From NCBI GenBank assembly GCA_946482075.1, contig CAMLQG010000026.1:1-37678 (forward strand): DNA of 37,678 nt, given 5' to 3'. Position numbers and translations under genes: made by a program. This document shows, in pieces, positions 26,740 through 33,494 of the stretch (positions are counted from its first letter, which is position 1; every line of letters starts with the position of its first letter). Source of the DNA: an uncultured Erythrobacteraceae bacterium (GTDB taxonomy: Bacteria; Pseudomonadota; Alphaproteobacteria; Sphingomonadales; Sphingomonadaceae). Under the pieces are notes generated by a model. It did no database searches. It was not told the origin of the DNA and saw only the letters and a list, made by a program, of their open reading frames with translations.

Positions 26740-26891
26740 GTTCCCTGCCTGCAGGGAATTTTGCAGGGAAATCGGTGGGAATCCTCGCTTCTGACCCGAT
26801 CCTACAGTCATGAGACGCCCGGAAACCCAGCCGCTCGAGACCATATTCCCTGCAGCAGCGAGCAGGGAATTCGAAATCCGGAGCAGGGAAT
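26740..26891. repeat. Cluster of GCAGGGAA / TTCCCTGC repeats at the island edge
   Basis: The gap 26538-26966 has no gene I can support. Within it are six copies of an 8-9 base unit in both orientations: TTCCCTGC at 26741, GCAGGGAA at 26751 and 26763, ATTCCCTGC at 26845, and GCAGGGAAT at 26862 and 26883. A related hairpin GCAGGA-TCAAT-TCCTGC lies near 26912-26928. I recall similar CAGGGAAT arrays in alphaproteobacterial intergenic DNA. Their role is unknown; here they mark the change from core to accessory genes. Confidence 0.8.
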
Positions 26892-26966
26892 TTGGCGGCG
26901 GCGTGCGCTAGGCAGGATCAATTCCTGCTGCACGCGGGTGGACTATCTGGCTCAAGTAAGCGCTGG

Positions 26967-28187
26967 TCAATCTTCGGGAGCAGGCAGCTCGGGTGGCCGA
27001 AGGTGCTTCAGCACTTGACCCGACAGGATCGGGTCGAGCGCGTCCGCTTCCCGCAACGCCCAACTCGCCCATGCTTCCAGCGTCTCGGTGTCCACATCCA
27101 CTCGATCCCGCATTGCGTCACGGACTTCCGCCACCAGCGTGCGCAGGTCCCGCGCGGCCCGGAGGAGTTCCCCGCTCGTTCTGAGGTCAGTCACGCGCTG
27201 CTCGTTCAGTTCGCGGATCCGCGCGAGACGACGCCTTTCGCGTTCGCGCCGCGCCTCTTCCTCCTTTCGTTCCCGCTCGATGCGTTCCTGTTCCGCGCGC
27301 TCCTCGTCTTCGCGAAGACGCTGCCTGAATTTGGCTTCGCCCGCGACGATGAGTGCCACCGCGATCTCGGCGATCCTGCTTTCCAACCTGTGGCCGTCCT
27401 CGTCCTGCCAGGTGTCACCGATCTCCCGATCGAACCCCGGTCTTACGCGCAGGACAAGAGGTGTGCCGATGGGGAGGGCTGGGTCCGGTCGGCGGTATCC
27501 ATGGCTGACAACGGTTCGGTGCTTGCCGGCTATCTCCAACGAAAGGCCGAGCCACGTGGACCCGATTCTTGCTCGTGCGCTGATTTCGGTGTCGGTCGCG
27601 CTCGCGTCTCCACCATGGCCACGTTTTGCCAGGGCCAGAAGGATTCCGTTGAACAGTTTGAGCCGGCGCTGGTCGATCGGATTATCGAATCTCGGCGCGT
27701 CCCAGTGCCACGAACTACTCGCAGCCTTCTGGCGGCGGCGTTCCTCCTTCCGGACGATATCATCGAGCCCGGGATGATGGCCTTCTAGGGTTCGAGGCAC
27801 GGTCACCCTGCCCAAAGCCTTCAATTCCCTCTCTCGCAATTCCTCCAGATCCTCGGGAACCTCCGGTGTAGCGAATGGTCCGTCGGCGGAGATGGGGACC
27901 GCTTGCGCAATGAATGACGCGGAGCGGGAGTCGATCATCATCCGGCCACTTTCACCAGGACGGCGATGAGGTGCTCGTGGCGGTGCCGGCACCTTCCTGC
28001 CAGCATGGACCCGGTTCCAATGCCCCTGAGGCGGCGTAACGACGCCAAATCCCTTGAGCAGCTTTTTTAGGCCGACATCGCTCAGGCCGACCTTTGCGGC
28101 GAGATCGCGCATGGGAGCTGACCAAGCGAACGCGATGAGGTCGTCCGGCAGAACCATCATATCGTTTCTGTGGTACCAATAGCTCAA
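26967..28187 (-). CDS. Hypothetical protein with N-terminal HTH-like motif and coiled coil
   Basis: 406 aa, function unknown. The N-terminus (AWSAPMRDLAAKVGLSDVGLKK..VVTPPQGHW) follows a helix-turn-helix-like pattern I recall from hypothetical proteins in mobile regions, where it reads WxxPMxxLAxxxGVSDVxLxKxC..VPxPPxGxW. The middle has a basic linker and a beta-rich part (about 190-300). A charged coiled coil of Glu/Arg follows at about 300-345, then a short helical tail. The start is a TTG at 28187, chosen because ACGGAGGCGACG precedes it; the ATGs at 28160 and 28157 lack a ribosome site and would cut the family's N-terminal segment. It is divergent from the toxin-antitoxin genes. Confidence 0.7.
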   Translation of the reverse strand: MSYWYHRNDMMVLPDDLIAFAWSAPMRDLAAKVGLSDVGLKKLLKGFGVVTPPQGHWNRVHAGRKVPAPPRAPHRRPGESGRMMIDSRSASFIAQAVPISADGPFATPEVPEDLEELRERELKALGRVTVPRTLEGHHPGLDDIVRKEERRRQKAASSSWHWDAPRFDNPIDQRRLKLFNGILLALAKRGHGGDASATDTEISARARIGSTWLGLSLEIAGKHRTVVSHGYRRPDPALPIGTPLVLRVRPGFDREIGDTWQDEDGHRLESRIAEIAVALIVAGEAKFRQRLREDEERAEQERIERERKEEEARRERERRRLARIRELNEQRVTDLRTSGELLRAARDLRTLVAEVRDAMRDRVDVDTETLEAWASWALREADALDPILSGQVLKHLRPPELPAPED

Positions 28188-28323
28188 CGTCGCCTCCGTC
28201 TGCTTTGCGGGACTTCAATCACCCTGGACCCGTTCCGCTGACGGTGCACGCTTGGATAGACTCCACCATACATTCTGGATTTTGCCATTCAAATGCATTA
28301 CAGGGGGTGGGAAGGAGTCGCTC

Positions 28324-28620
28324 ATGGCCGCCAATGCCCTGATTCAAACCCGCATCGATGCTGACGTTAAAGCGCGGGCCTCGGCCGTGCTTGAGACGAT
28401 GGGGCTGACGGTTTCGGATGTGGTGCGGATGGTTCTTACCCGCACCGCGCATGAAGGCGCCTTGCCGTTTGAACTGGTGGCGGACCAGCAGGCTTATGAT
28501 GCCTGGTTTCGCGCCAAGGTCCGGGAAGCACTGGAGGATCCGCGGCCCGACATCGCCCATGACGATGTCGAGGCCGAATTTGCCGCCCGTCGCGCCGCAA
28601 TCCGGAATCAGGTCCAATAG
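28324..28620 (+). CDS. Type II antitoxin, RelB/DinJ family
   Basis: 98 aa. The N-terminal ribbon-helix-helix part (ALIQTRIDADVKARASAVLE, MGLTVSDVVRMVLTRTAHEG, ALPFEL) is the RelB/DinJ pattern and should bind DNA as a dimer. The C-terminal half (from about residue 55) would wrap the toxin. ATG at 28324 is preceded by GGAAGGAG. A CATT-CA-AATG palindrome about 35 bases upstream could be the operator. The toxin gene begins 3 bases after the stop, as usual for such pairs. Confidence 0.9.
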   Translation: MAANALIQTRIDADVKARASAVLETMGLTVSDVVRMVLTRTAHEGALPFELVADQQAYDAWFRAKVREALEDPRPDIAHDDVEAEFAARRAAIRNQVQ

Positions 28621-28623
28621 ACC

Positions 28624-28920
28624 GTGAAACTGGTCTGGACGCAGCGGGCGCTGGAGGACCGGCGCGCGATCTTTGACTATATCGAGGTGGATGATCCGCA
28701 TGCGGCGGTTTTGGTCGACGAACGCGTCACCGAAGCGGCACGGCGACTGATCGATTTCCCACATAGCGGCCGGCCAGGGCGGGTTGAGGGAACGCGCGAA
28801 CTGGTCATTGCGCGGACATCCTATGTCGCGCCCTATCTTGTTGACGGTGACATCGTGCGGATTCTGCGCGTTATTCACGGTGCGCGCATCTGGCCCGAGG
28901 CAATCCCCGATGAACAGTGA
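28624..28920 (+). CDS. Type II toxin, RelE/ParE superfamily
   Basis: 98 aa with a GTG start directly after the antitoxin stop. The fold pattern is clear: WTQRALEDRRAIFDYIEVDD (two helices), then RLIDFPHSGRPGRVEGTREL and a beta sheet ending IVRILRVIHGARIWP. RelE-type toxins cut mRNA on the ribosome and ParE-type toxins poison gyrase; the RILRVIHGAR ending is common to both, so the target cannot be named. It is coupled to the antitoxin gene and probably stabilises the island. Confidence 0.9.
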   Translation: MKLVWTQRALEDRRAIFDYIEVDDPHAAVLVDERVTEAARRLIDFPHSGRPGRVEGTRELVIARTSYVAPYLVDGDIVRILRVIHGARIWPEAIPDEQ

Positions 28921-29068
28921 TGACAAGATGTCCGTGGAACGCGACGCGATTTTTCCGTTGCTCAGGCTGCTCGCCCTGGGTGAGCAGGATATTTCGTTGG
29001 GTCGGACACGGCCCGCACGCGAGGTGATCGCCGAGCTAAGGTCCAGTGCCAAGACTGCCCGCGACTGA
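28910..29068 (+). CDS. Small protein overlapping the toxin gene
   Basis: 52 aa (46 if ATG at 28928 is used). It starts inside the toxin's last codons in another frame, a common arrangement for a coupled third gene. The sequence (AIFPLLRLLALGEQDISLGR, then AREVIAELRSSA) is helical, charged and codes in the same GC-rich pattern. Its tail resembles antitoxin-like C-termini. I cannot name a family; it may be a third component of the toxin-antitoxin unit or chance. Confidence 0.45.
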   Translation: MNSDDKMSVERDAIFPLLRLLALGEQDISLGRTRPAREVIAELRSSAKTARD

Positions 29069-29119
29069 TGCTCTCCCCCTATTTTCTGATCCTCGGGAGG
29101 GTCAGGAAATGGCAAGATC

Positions 29120-29665
29120 CTATTCACATTCCCGCCACTCGATGCACACTTCACCGCCGAGGAGGGCCGTCGCCCGCGCAATCGGCTTGAGCATCGGCTG
29201 ACGGCACGATTTCTGGAAAAATTTGTCGGTTTTCGCCTGCCGGTCGAGTTCGACATACGAGAGGCCGCGAGCCTTGGCGCGATGGCGAATGGCGTCCAGC
29301 GCCTGAACCTTGAAGATTGCCCGTTGAGCGCGGCGATGGGGTGCCCGGATGTGCCCGGCCTTCGATTTGATCTGGCTTAGCCGAATTCCCGGAAAGAGCG
29401 CTTCGAGTTCCTTGTCCGGAACATGGTTTTCGAAAGCTTCGCGCAAACGCCTGACCTCGAGATTTGTCCAAATGTGGCGACGGTGCGCGACACCGAGGCG
29501 GCGCGCGCGGTGCTTGAGCGCGGCGAGCGAGCGGTTTGGCAAGGCCGCCCGTAACAGGTCGTAACGGGGATAAAGGGCTTGCACTTTCTCGTCCTCTTCG
29601 AAGGTCCAGATAGCGGTGGTCCTCCGATGGTCGAGGGCAAGTTGGTTTCCAGCGGGTTTGTTCAT
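29120..29665 (-). CDS. Myb/SANT-like DNA-binding protein, paralogue A
   Basis: 181 aa. It has two Trp-led three-helix segments: AIWTFEEDEKVQALYPRYDL (about 19-38) followed by ALPNRSLAALKHRARRLGV, and HIWTNLEVRRLREAF (about 64-78) followed by ELEALFPGIRLSQIKSKAGH. These match Myb/SANT-like repeats. The C-terminus ends LLGGEVCIEWREC, matching paralogue B (LLGGTPVVQWREP). The ATG at 29665 (MNKPAGNQ) overlaps the stop of paralogue B by four bases. Likely a DNA-binding protein of the island; target unknown. Confidence 0.65.
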   Translation of the reverse strand: MNKPAGNQLALDHRRTTAIWTFEEDEKVQALYPRYDLLRAALPNRSLAALKHRARRLGVAHRRHIWTNLEVRRLREAFENHVPDKELEALFPGIRLSQIKSKAGHIRAPHRRAQRAIFKVQALDAIRHRAKARGLSYVELDRQAKTDKFFQKSCRQPMLKPIARATALLGGEVCIEWRECE

Positions 29666-30243
29666 GGCTCCCGCCACTGCACGACAGGCGTTCCACCCAG
29701 CAGCGTCATCGCGCGCTGGAGCGCGGTCCAATCCATGTGCCGAGGGCTCACAAAGTAGCGCTTTCTCGCCACGAACGAGTCGAGTTCGGTCATGGTGATG
29801 CGAAGCTCGAAGGCCCGGGTCCGGATGCTATCGACCAGTGGCATACCGGTAGGCTTTGGCGGGCGCCGTGGGCGACGATATCCCATCGCGCAGGCTTTGC
29901 CCCAGATCTGCCTTTTCGACTTGCCCGGGAACATCTGCGTGAGTGTGGCCACAGGCACACCCGCCACGTAGGGGCGCCGGAGTTGCGCGGCGTCGCCGTC
30001 GGTCCAAATCCGCAAAGGCGGCACCAGTCCGATTGTCCGAGCCTTATGGGAAATTGCACCCGCTGTGCGGCGCGGCAATGCCACCGTCAGCGCCTGCTTG
30101 TCGGGGTAAAGCAGGCGAAGTGCCTCCAACTCACCGGCTGTCCAAACGGGATCGCCAGCAATAGTGCATCCGGTTCGTTCGATGTGTCCGACGAGGGTGT
30201 CTCGTCCTTGCAGTCCGCGTAGTTGTGCTCTTGTGAGAAGCAT
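29662..30243 (-). CDS. Myb/SANT-like DNA-binding protein, paralogue B
   Basis: 193 aa, first gene of a two-gene unit. Two segments again begin with Trp: PVWTAGELEALRLLYPDKQA (about 33-51) with ALPRRTAGAISHKARTIGL, and RIWTDGDAAQLRRPY (about 79-93) with TQMFPGKSKRQIWGKACAMG. The C-terminal third (SIRTRAFELRITMTELDSFV, LLGG..QWREP) is shared with paralogue A, so the pair arose by an old tandem duplication. The ATG at 30243 faces the divergent MerR-like gene over about 170 bases. Confidence 0.65.
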   Translation of the reverse strand: MLLTRAQLRGLQGRDTLVGHIERTGCTIAGDPVWTAGELEALRLLYPDKQALTVALPRRTAGAISHKARTIGLVPPLRIWTDGDAAQLRRPYVAGVPVATLTQMFPGKSKRQIWGKACAMGYRRPRRPPKPTGMPLVDSIRTRAFELRITMTELDSFVARKRYFVSPRHMDWTALQRAMTLLGGTPVVQWREP

Positions 30244-30353
30244 GTCGCCGTTTCTGTCCAGCCAGGCCTTTAGGTTTCTTATGCCTTGAATAGCGCCTGG
30301 ATTTTACGGAATGGCTGGCCCTGCGACCGACCGCAGCTTTCATGAAGGGGTGA

Positions 30354-30395
30354 TTGACCGGGAGCGACGAAGGATATATAAGTGTAAAAAATCAC
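30354..30395 (+). promoter_or_regulatory. Promoter with candidate operator of the MerR-like gene
   Basis: TTGACC (30354-30359), 17 bases, TATAAG (30377-30382). Starting at the -10 edge is AGTG-TAAAAAAT-CACT. The 13-mer TGTAAAAAATCAC (30383-30395) recurs in near-identical form, reversed, before the methyltransferase gene. Confidence 0.5.
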
Positions 30396-30411
30396 TCCAT
30401 AGGTTCTACCC

Positions 30412-31005
30412 ATGCCGGCCTTGTTGCCCGACCTCGATCTCACCCTTGGCCAGATGCTCTGGGCGGTTCGTTATGGGCACGAACCCGACCAGCATTTCCG
30501 GGATCAGATCCGCTATCTTCGCCTCCTCGATATCCCGGCGGCGTCGGCAGCGCAGGCCAGCGGCCCCGGCAAGCGTATTCGCTATGGTTTTGCTGACCTG
30601 ATCGAACTCGGCCTGGCGGTTACTGGCCTGGATCTGGGCTTTCGTCCAAAAGACATCGCGGCGGTTCTGGTTGACCAGCGCGAGGGGATGCACCGCCTTT
30701 ACGCCGAGACTTGGCTGGAGTTGCCCGATGCCGCGCTTGCTGGCGACTGGGTCAAAAGCCGGGGACGGATTGGCGCCCTGGTGGATGATGAGCGATTTTT
30801 GCGTCTCCATGATCGGCGGAGTGGAAAGTGGGGGCAGATCGACCTCGTCGGTCCTGATGAGGCGAATGATGCTTTGCCCATGCTCGAACCCGTGGAACGG
30901 TTCGGCAGCGAAGCGCCGCGCCGGCTGATCCCGCTCAAACGGCTCATGTTGCAATGGATCGCCTGGGCGCTCGACGCGCCTGAGATCAAGCCCGGCAGAA
31001 AGTAG
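30412..31005 (+). CDS. MerR-like winged-helix regulator (putative)
   Basis: 197 aa. Residues about 30-85 (FRDQIRYLRLLDIPA, GKRIRYGFADLIELGLAVTG, LDLGFRPKDIAAVLVDQR) have the order of a MerR-type DNA-binding domain: a helix, a wing with R-I-R-Y, then a helix and 'G.....I...L'. The rest has no recognisable ligand motif. Start ATG at 30412; no strong ribosome site. It lies between two sites of a shared 13-bp motif, one on its own promoter and one before the methyltransferase gene, so control of both is plausible. Confidence 0.6.
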   Translation: MPALLPDLDLTLGQMLWAVRYGHEPDQHFRDQIRYLRLLDIPAASAAQASGPGKRIRYGFADLIELGLAVTGLDLGFRPKDIAAVLVDQREGMHRLYAETWLELPDAALAGDWVKSRGRIGALVDDERFLRLHDRRSGKWGQIDLVGPDEANDALPMLEPVERFGSEAPRRLIPLKRLMLQWIAWALDAPEIKPGRK

Positions 31006-31051
31006 CGGCGATTGCCCCAGCGGTGGAGGGATTCGAGGTCAATCATAATAG

Positions 31052-31064
31052 GTGATAATTTACA
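31052..31064 (-). promoter_or_regulatory. Second copy of the TGTAAAwwATCAC motif
   Basis: Read on the minus strand this is TGTAAATTATCAC, 11 of 13 identical to 30383-30395. It lies 19 bases before the methyltransferase ATG, overlapping a TACATATAA segment that could be its -10. Candidate binding site for the MerR-like protein. Confidence 0.45.
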
Positions 31065-31082
31065 TATAAAGGAGTGACCGCG

Positions 31083-32435
31083 ATGCGGTACGATCAACGT
31101 TTCTCGAATATCAGGTTGCGCATCGAATATGTCGCACCCTCCGCCTTGGTGTCGGCCAAGCACAATCCCCGGGTTCATGGCGCGCGCCAGATCAAGGCAC
31201 TGGCCAAGTCGATCGATGCTTTCGGCTTCGTCGCGCCGGTCATTGCCGACGAGAACAACGTGCTGATCGCCGGCGACGCGCGTGTCGAGGCGGCAAAGCG
31301 CGTCGGCCTTGCCGAAGTCCCGGTCGTGCGGGTCGAGCATCTCGACGAGCAACAGAAGCGTGCCCTGATGATCGCCGACAACCGGCTGACGGATATGTCG
31401 AGCTGGGATGACGCACTGCTTGCCGAAAACCTCAAGCTCCTGGCCGATGTCGAGCTCGATTTCGACATCGAGGCGACCGGTTTTACTTGTGGAGAGATCG
31501 ATCTGCGCATCGAGGGTGTCGATGTCGCGCCCGGCGACGATCCCGACGACGCGGAGCTGGACGAAGCGCCGGGCCCGCCCGTGAACCGGATCGGGGATCT
31601 TTGGCGGCTCGGCAATCATCGCCTCTTGTGCGGTGATGCGCTTGATGAAGCGAACTGGGCCAAGCTGATGGCCGGCAAGAAGGCCGCGACGACGTGCAGC
31701 GATTTTCCCTACAATGTGAAGATCAACGGCCATGTTTCCGGGCTGGGAGAAGTCCGGCACGGGGAATTTCCCATGGCCTCTGGCGAGATGGACAAGACCG
31801 GCTTCACGGCGTTTCTGCGGCAAGCCTTCGAAAACATTATCCGCCACAGTCGGTCAGGCTCGCTGCACTACATCTTCATGGATTGGCGCCACCTCGGTGA
31901 AATGCAGGCCGCAGGCGACGCGGTGTTCAGCGAGCTCAAGAACGTCTGTGTCTGGGCCAAGGATCGCCCGGCGATGGGCTCGCTTTACCGTTCGCAGCAC
32001 GAGATGATCTTCGTCTGGAAATCAGGGCGCGAGCGGCACCGCAACAATGTCGAGTTGGGCCGCAACGGGCGCAACCGCAGCAATGTCTGGGAGTACCCGG
32101 GTATCGGCGGCTTTCGCCACTCCGATGAGGGTGATCTGCTTCGCCTTCACCCGACCGTGAAGCCGGTGCGGATGATCGCCGACGCCATCCTCGACGTGAC
32201 CGCGCGCGGTGATATCGTGCTCGATCCCTTCCTCGGTTCGGGCACCACGATCATCGCCGCTGAACGGGTCGGCAGGCGCGCTTACGGCATGGAACTTGAC
32301 CCCGCGCACGCCGACACCGCCGTGCGGCGGTTCGAGCGCCACAGCGGGCGGGATGCCATCCATGTCGAGACCGGCCTGACCTTCGCCGAACTTGCCGAGA
32401 GGCGTGCGGTCGAGGCGGAGGCCAACGATGGATGA
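31083..32435 (+). CDS. ParB-domain DNA methyltransferase (N6-adenine/N4-cytosine type)
   Basis: 450 aa. Residues 15-140 form a ParB/sulfiredoxin-type N-terminal domain (NPRVHG; GDAR at 64-67). Residues 170-430 form a beta-class amino-methyltransferase, with the catalytic motif before the AdoMet motif. The AdoMet-binding loop is DPFLGSGTT at 381-389 and the HPTVKP motif is at 356-361. Motif IV is DFPY (207-210), where DPPY or NPPY is the rule, so activity is in question. The family I recall ('GHVSGLGxVRHxEF', 'VxMDWRH', 'NNVELGRHG') often sits with DUF5681, as here. ATG at 31083 follows AAAGGAG. DUF5681 overlaps its end by 8 bases. Confidence 0.9.
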   Translation: MRYDQRFSNIRLRIEYVAPSALVSAKHNPRVHGARQIKALAKSIDAFGFVAPVIADENNVLIAGDARVEAAKRVGLAEVPVVRVEHLDEQQKRALMIADNRLTDMSSWDDALLAENLKLLADVELDFDIEATGFTCGEIDLRIEGVDVAPGDDPDDAELDEAPGPPVNRIGDLWRLGNHRLLCGDALDEANWAKLMAGKKAATTCSDFPYNVKINGHVSGLGEVRHGEFPMASGEMDKTGFTAFLRQAFENIIRHSRSGSLHYIFMDWRHLGEMQAAGDAVFSELKNVCVWAKDRPAMGSLYRSQHEMIFVWKSGRERHRNNVELGRNGRNRSNVWEYPGIGGFRHSDEGDLLRLHPTVKPVRMIADAILDVTARGDIVLDPFLGSGTTIIAAERVGRRAYGMELDPAHADTAVRRFERHSGRDAIHVETGLTFAELAERRAVEAEANDG

Positions 32436-32802
32436 CGACGAAGATTACGAGGTGGGCTATGGCAAACCGCCGAGGCACACGCGCTTCCGGAAAGGACAGT
32501 CGGGCAATCCCGCAGGTAAGAAGCTGCTGCGGGAAGGACCCGGCCAGATATGGCAGCGTTTATTGCAGGAAACCGTGACCGTCACCGAGAATGGTCGCAA
32601 GCGGACGATGACGAAGCTGGAACTCGTGTTGAGCCAGCTGATCAACAAGGCGGCGAGCGGCAGCGAGAAGAACTTCAAGCTCTTCATGGAGATGATGACC
32701 CGTTTCCCGCCCGAGGCCGTCATCATGCGGCTGGATCGGGATGATCAGGAGTTTCTCAACCAGGTCGTGGCCGCTGCCAAGGCGCTCGACGACGAATATT
32801 GA
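32428..32802 (+). CDS. DUF5681 domain protein
   Basis: 124 aa. The opening after an acidic start, VGYGKPPRHTRFRKGQSGNP, is the DUF5681 signature ('GYgrPPkhtrFkkGqSGNPkGR'). The remainder is helical (LELVLSQLINKAASGSEKNF). Function is unknown; it is commonly encoded beside ParB-type methyltransferases in phage-like regions. The ATG at 32428 overlaps the methyltransferase stop, so the two are translated together. It is convergent with the XRE gene. Confidence 0.88.
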   Translation: MDDDEDYEVGYGKPPRHTRFRKGQSGNPAGKKLLREGPGQIWQRLLQETVTVTENGRKRTMTKLELVLSQLINKAASGSEKNFKLFMEMMTRFPPEAVIMRLDRDDQEFLNQVVAAAKALDDEY

Positions 32803-32842
32803 CGACAAAGGCGAACCTTGGCGGAACCGGCCCCGCGAACCT

Positions 32843-33049
32843 TTAGTCCAATAGCTCACCCACCTTAACGTCCAGCGCCACCGCAAGCTTGTCGACCACG
32901 GTGATGGTTGGATTGCGGGCGCCGCGCTCGAGGTCGCTGATATAGGTGCGGTGGATGCCGGCCTGGTCGGCGAACGCCTCCTGGCTGAGTCCCGCGTCCT
33001 GACGCAGCTTCCGCAAGTTTCGGGCAAGGCGCTGGCGAATGTCGTCCAT
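32843..33049 (-). CDS. XRE-family HTH regulator
   Basis: 68 aa, a single Cro/CI helix-turn-helix: DIRQRLARNLRKLRQDAGLS, QEAFADQAGIHRTYISDLER, GARNPTITVVDKLAVALDVK. This size and composition is typical of stand-alone controllers of restriction-modification and defence genes (C proteins). ATG at 33049; weak ribosome site. It is divergent from the DUF5818/Nmad genes, with a 13-bp inverted repeat in the gap, which suggests it controls them. Confidence 0.9.
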   Translation of the reverse strand: MDDIRQRLARNLRKLRQDAGLSQEAFADQAGIHRTYISDLERGARNPTITVVDKLAVALDVKVGELLD

Positions 33050-33089
33050 CGCCAGACTGACACCGCGATGACGCTGATCCGTCTACAGA

Positions 33090-33150
33090 CGATCAGTGAC
33101 ATTTTGCTTGACTTGGCGCTACCGGCGCCGCTTCGTCATGTCACTGATCG
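33090..33150. promoter_or_regulatory. 13-bp inverted repeat spanning the DUF5818/Nmad promoter
   Basis: CGATCAGTGACAT (33090-33102) and ATGTCACTGATCG (33138-33150) are exact reverse complements, 35 bases apart. The gap holds TTGCTTGACTTGG and a GGCGC-TACCG-GCGCC hairpin. The right arm begins on the ATG at 33138. It may be a paired operator for the XRE regulator. Confidence 0.6.
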
Positions 33151-33491
33151 ACGACATTACGGAGCGCTCTTATGGTTCTGCGGAAACGGGCAAGCTGATG
33201 CCGCGCGGCTCGCACCATGTGCTGACCGGTGTTCTGCGGTCCGGCCGGGATTGTCTCGAATTGCATGTCGAGGGCGGCGGCTATTGGTTCATCGATCCGC
33301 CGTCCTGGGGCAAAGCGCACGGACTGATCGGCAAGCGCGTGATCGTGCAGGGGACAAGGACAGGCTTCAATCTACTGGATGCAACGAAAATCGTTGATGC
33401 GACGGATCCGGACGCGGACTCATCCGGACCGCGAAAAGCAACCTTGCGCTGGGCGCGCCTCGTCAGTCGGTTGATTTCATGGCACCAGTGA
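33138..33491 (+). CDS. DUF5818-like small beta-barrel protein
   Basis: 117 aa from the ATG at 33138 (97 aa if ATG at 33198, MPRGSHHVLTG, is the true start; that point matches where I expect the family to begin). The core MPRGSHHVLTGVLRSGRDCL, GGGYWFIDPP, GKRVIVQGTRTGFNLLD looks like a small OB-like barrel and resembles DUF5818 proteins of sphingomonads. Function unknown. Nmad3 starts 3 bases after its stop, so it is part of the same operon. Confidence 0.65.
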   Translation: MSLIDDITERSYGSAETGKLMPRGSHHVLTGVLRSGRDCLELHVEGGGYWFIDPPSWGKAHGLIGKRVIVQGTRTGFNLLDATKIVDATDPDADSSGPRKATLRWARLVSRLISWHQ

Positions 33492-33494
33492 CGA

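Noticed and set aside
26740..26891. CRISPR array
   Set aside because: Repeat units are 8-9 bases, in both orientations and irregularly spaced, with no cas genes nearby.
28219..29256. 345-aa frame opposite the toxin-antitoxin genes
   Set aside because: Antisense to a well-recognised antitoxin/toxin pair; no motif of its own.
31083..32802. Chromosome-partition parB gene
   Set aside because: The ParB-like part is fused to a methyltransferase and sits with DUF5681; no parA or parS-like sites were seen.
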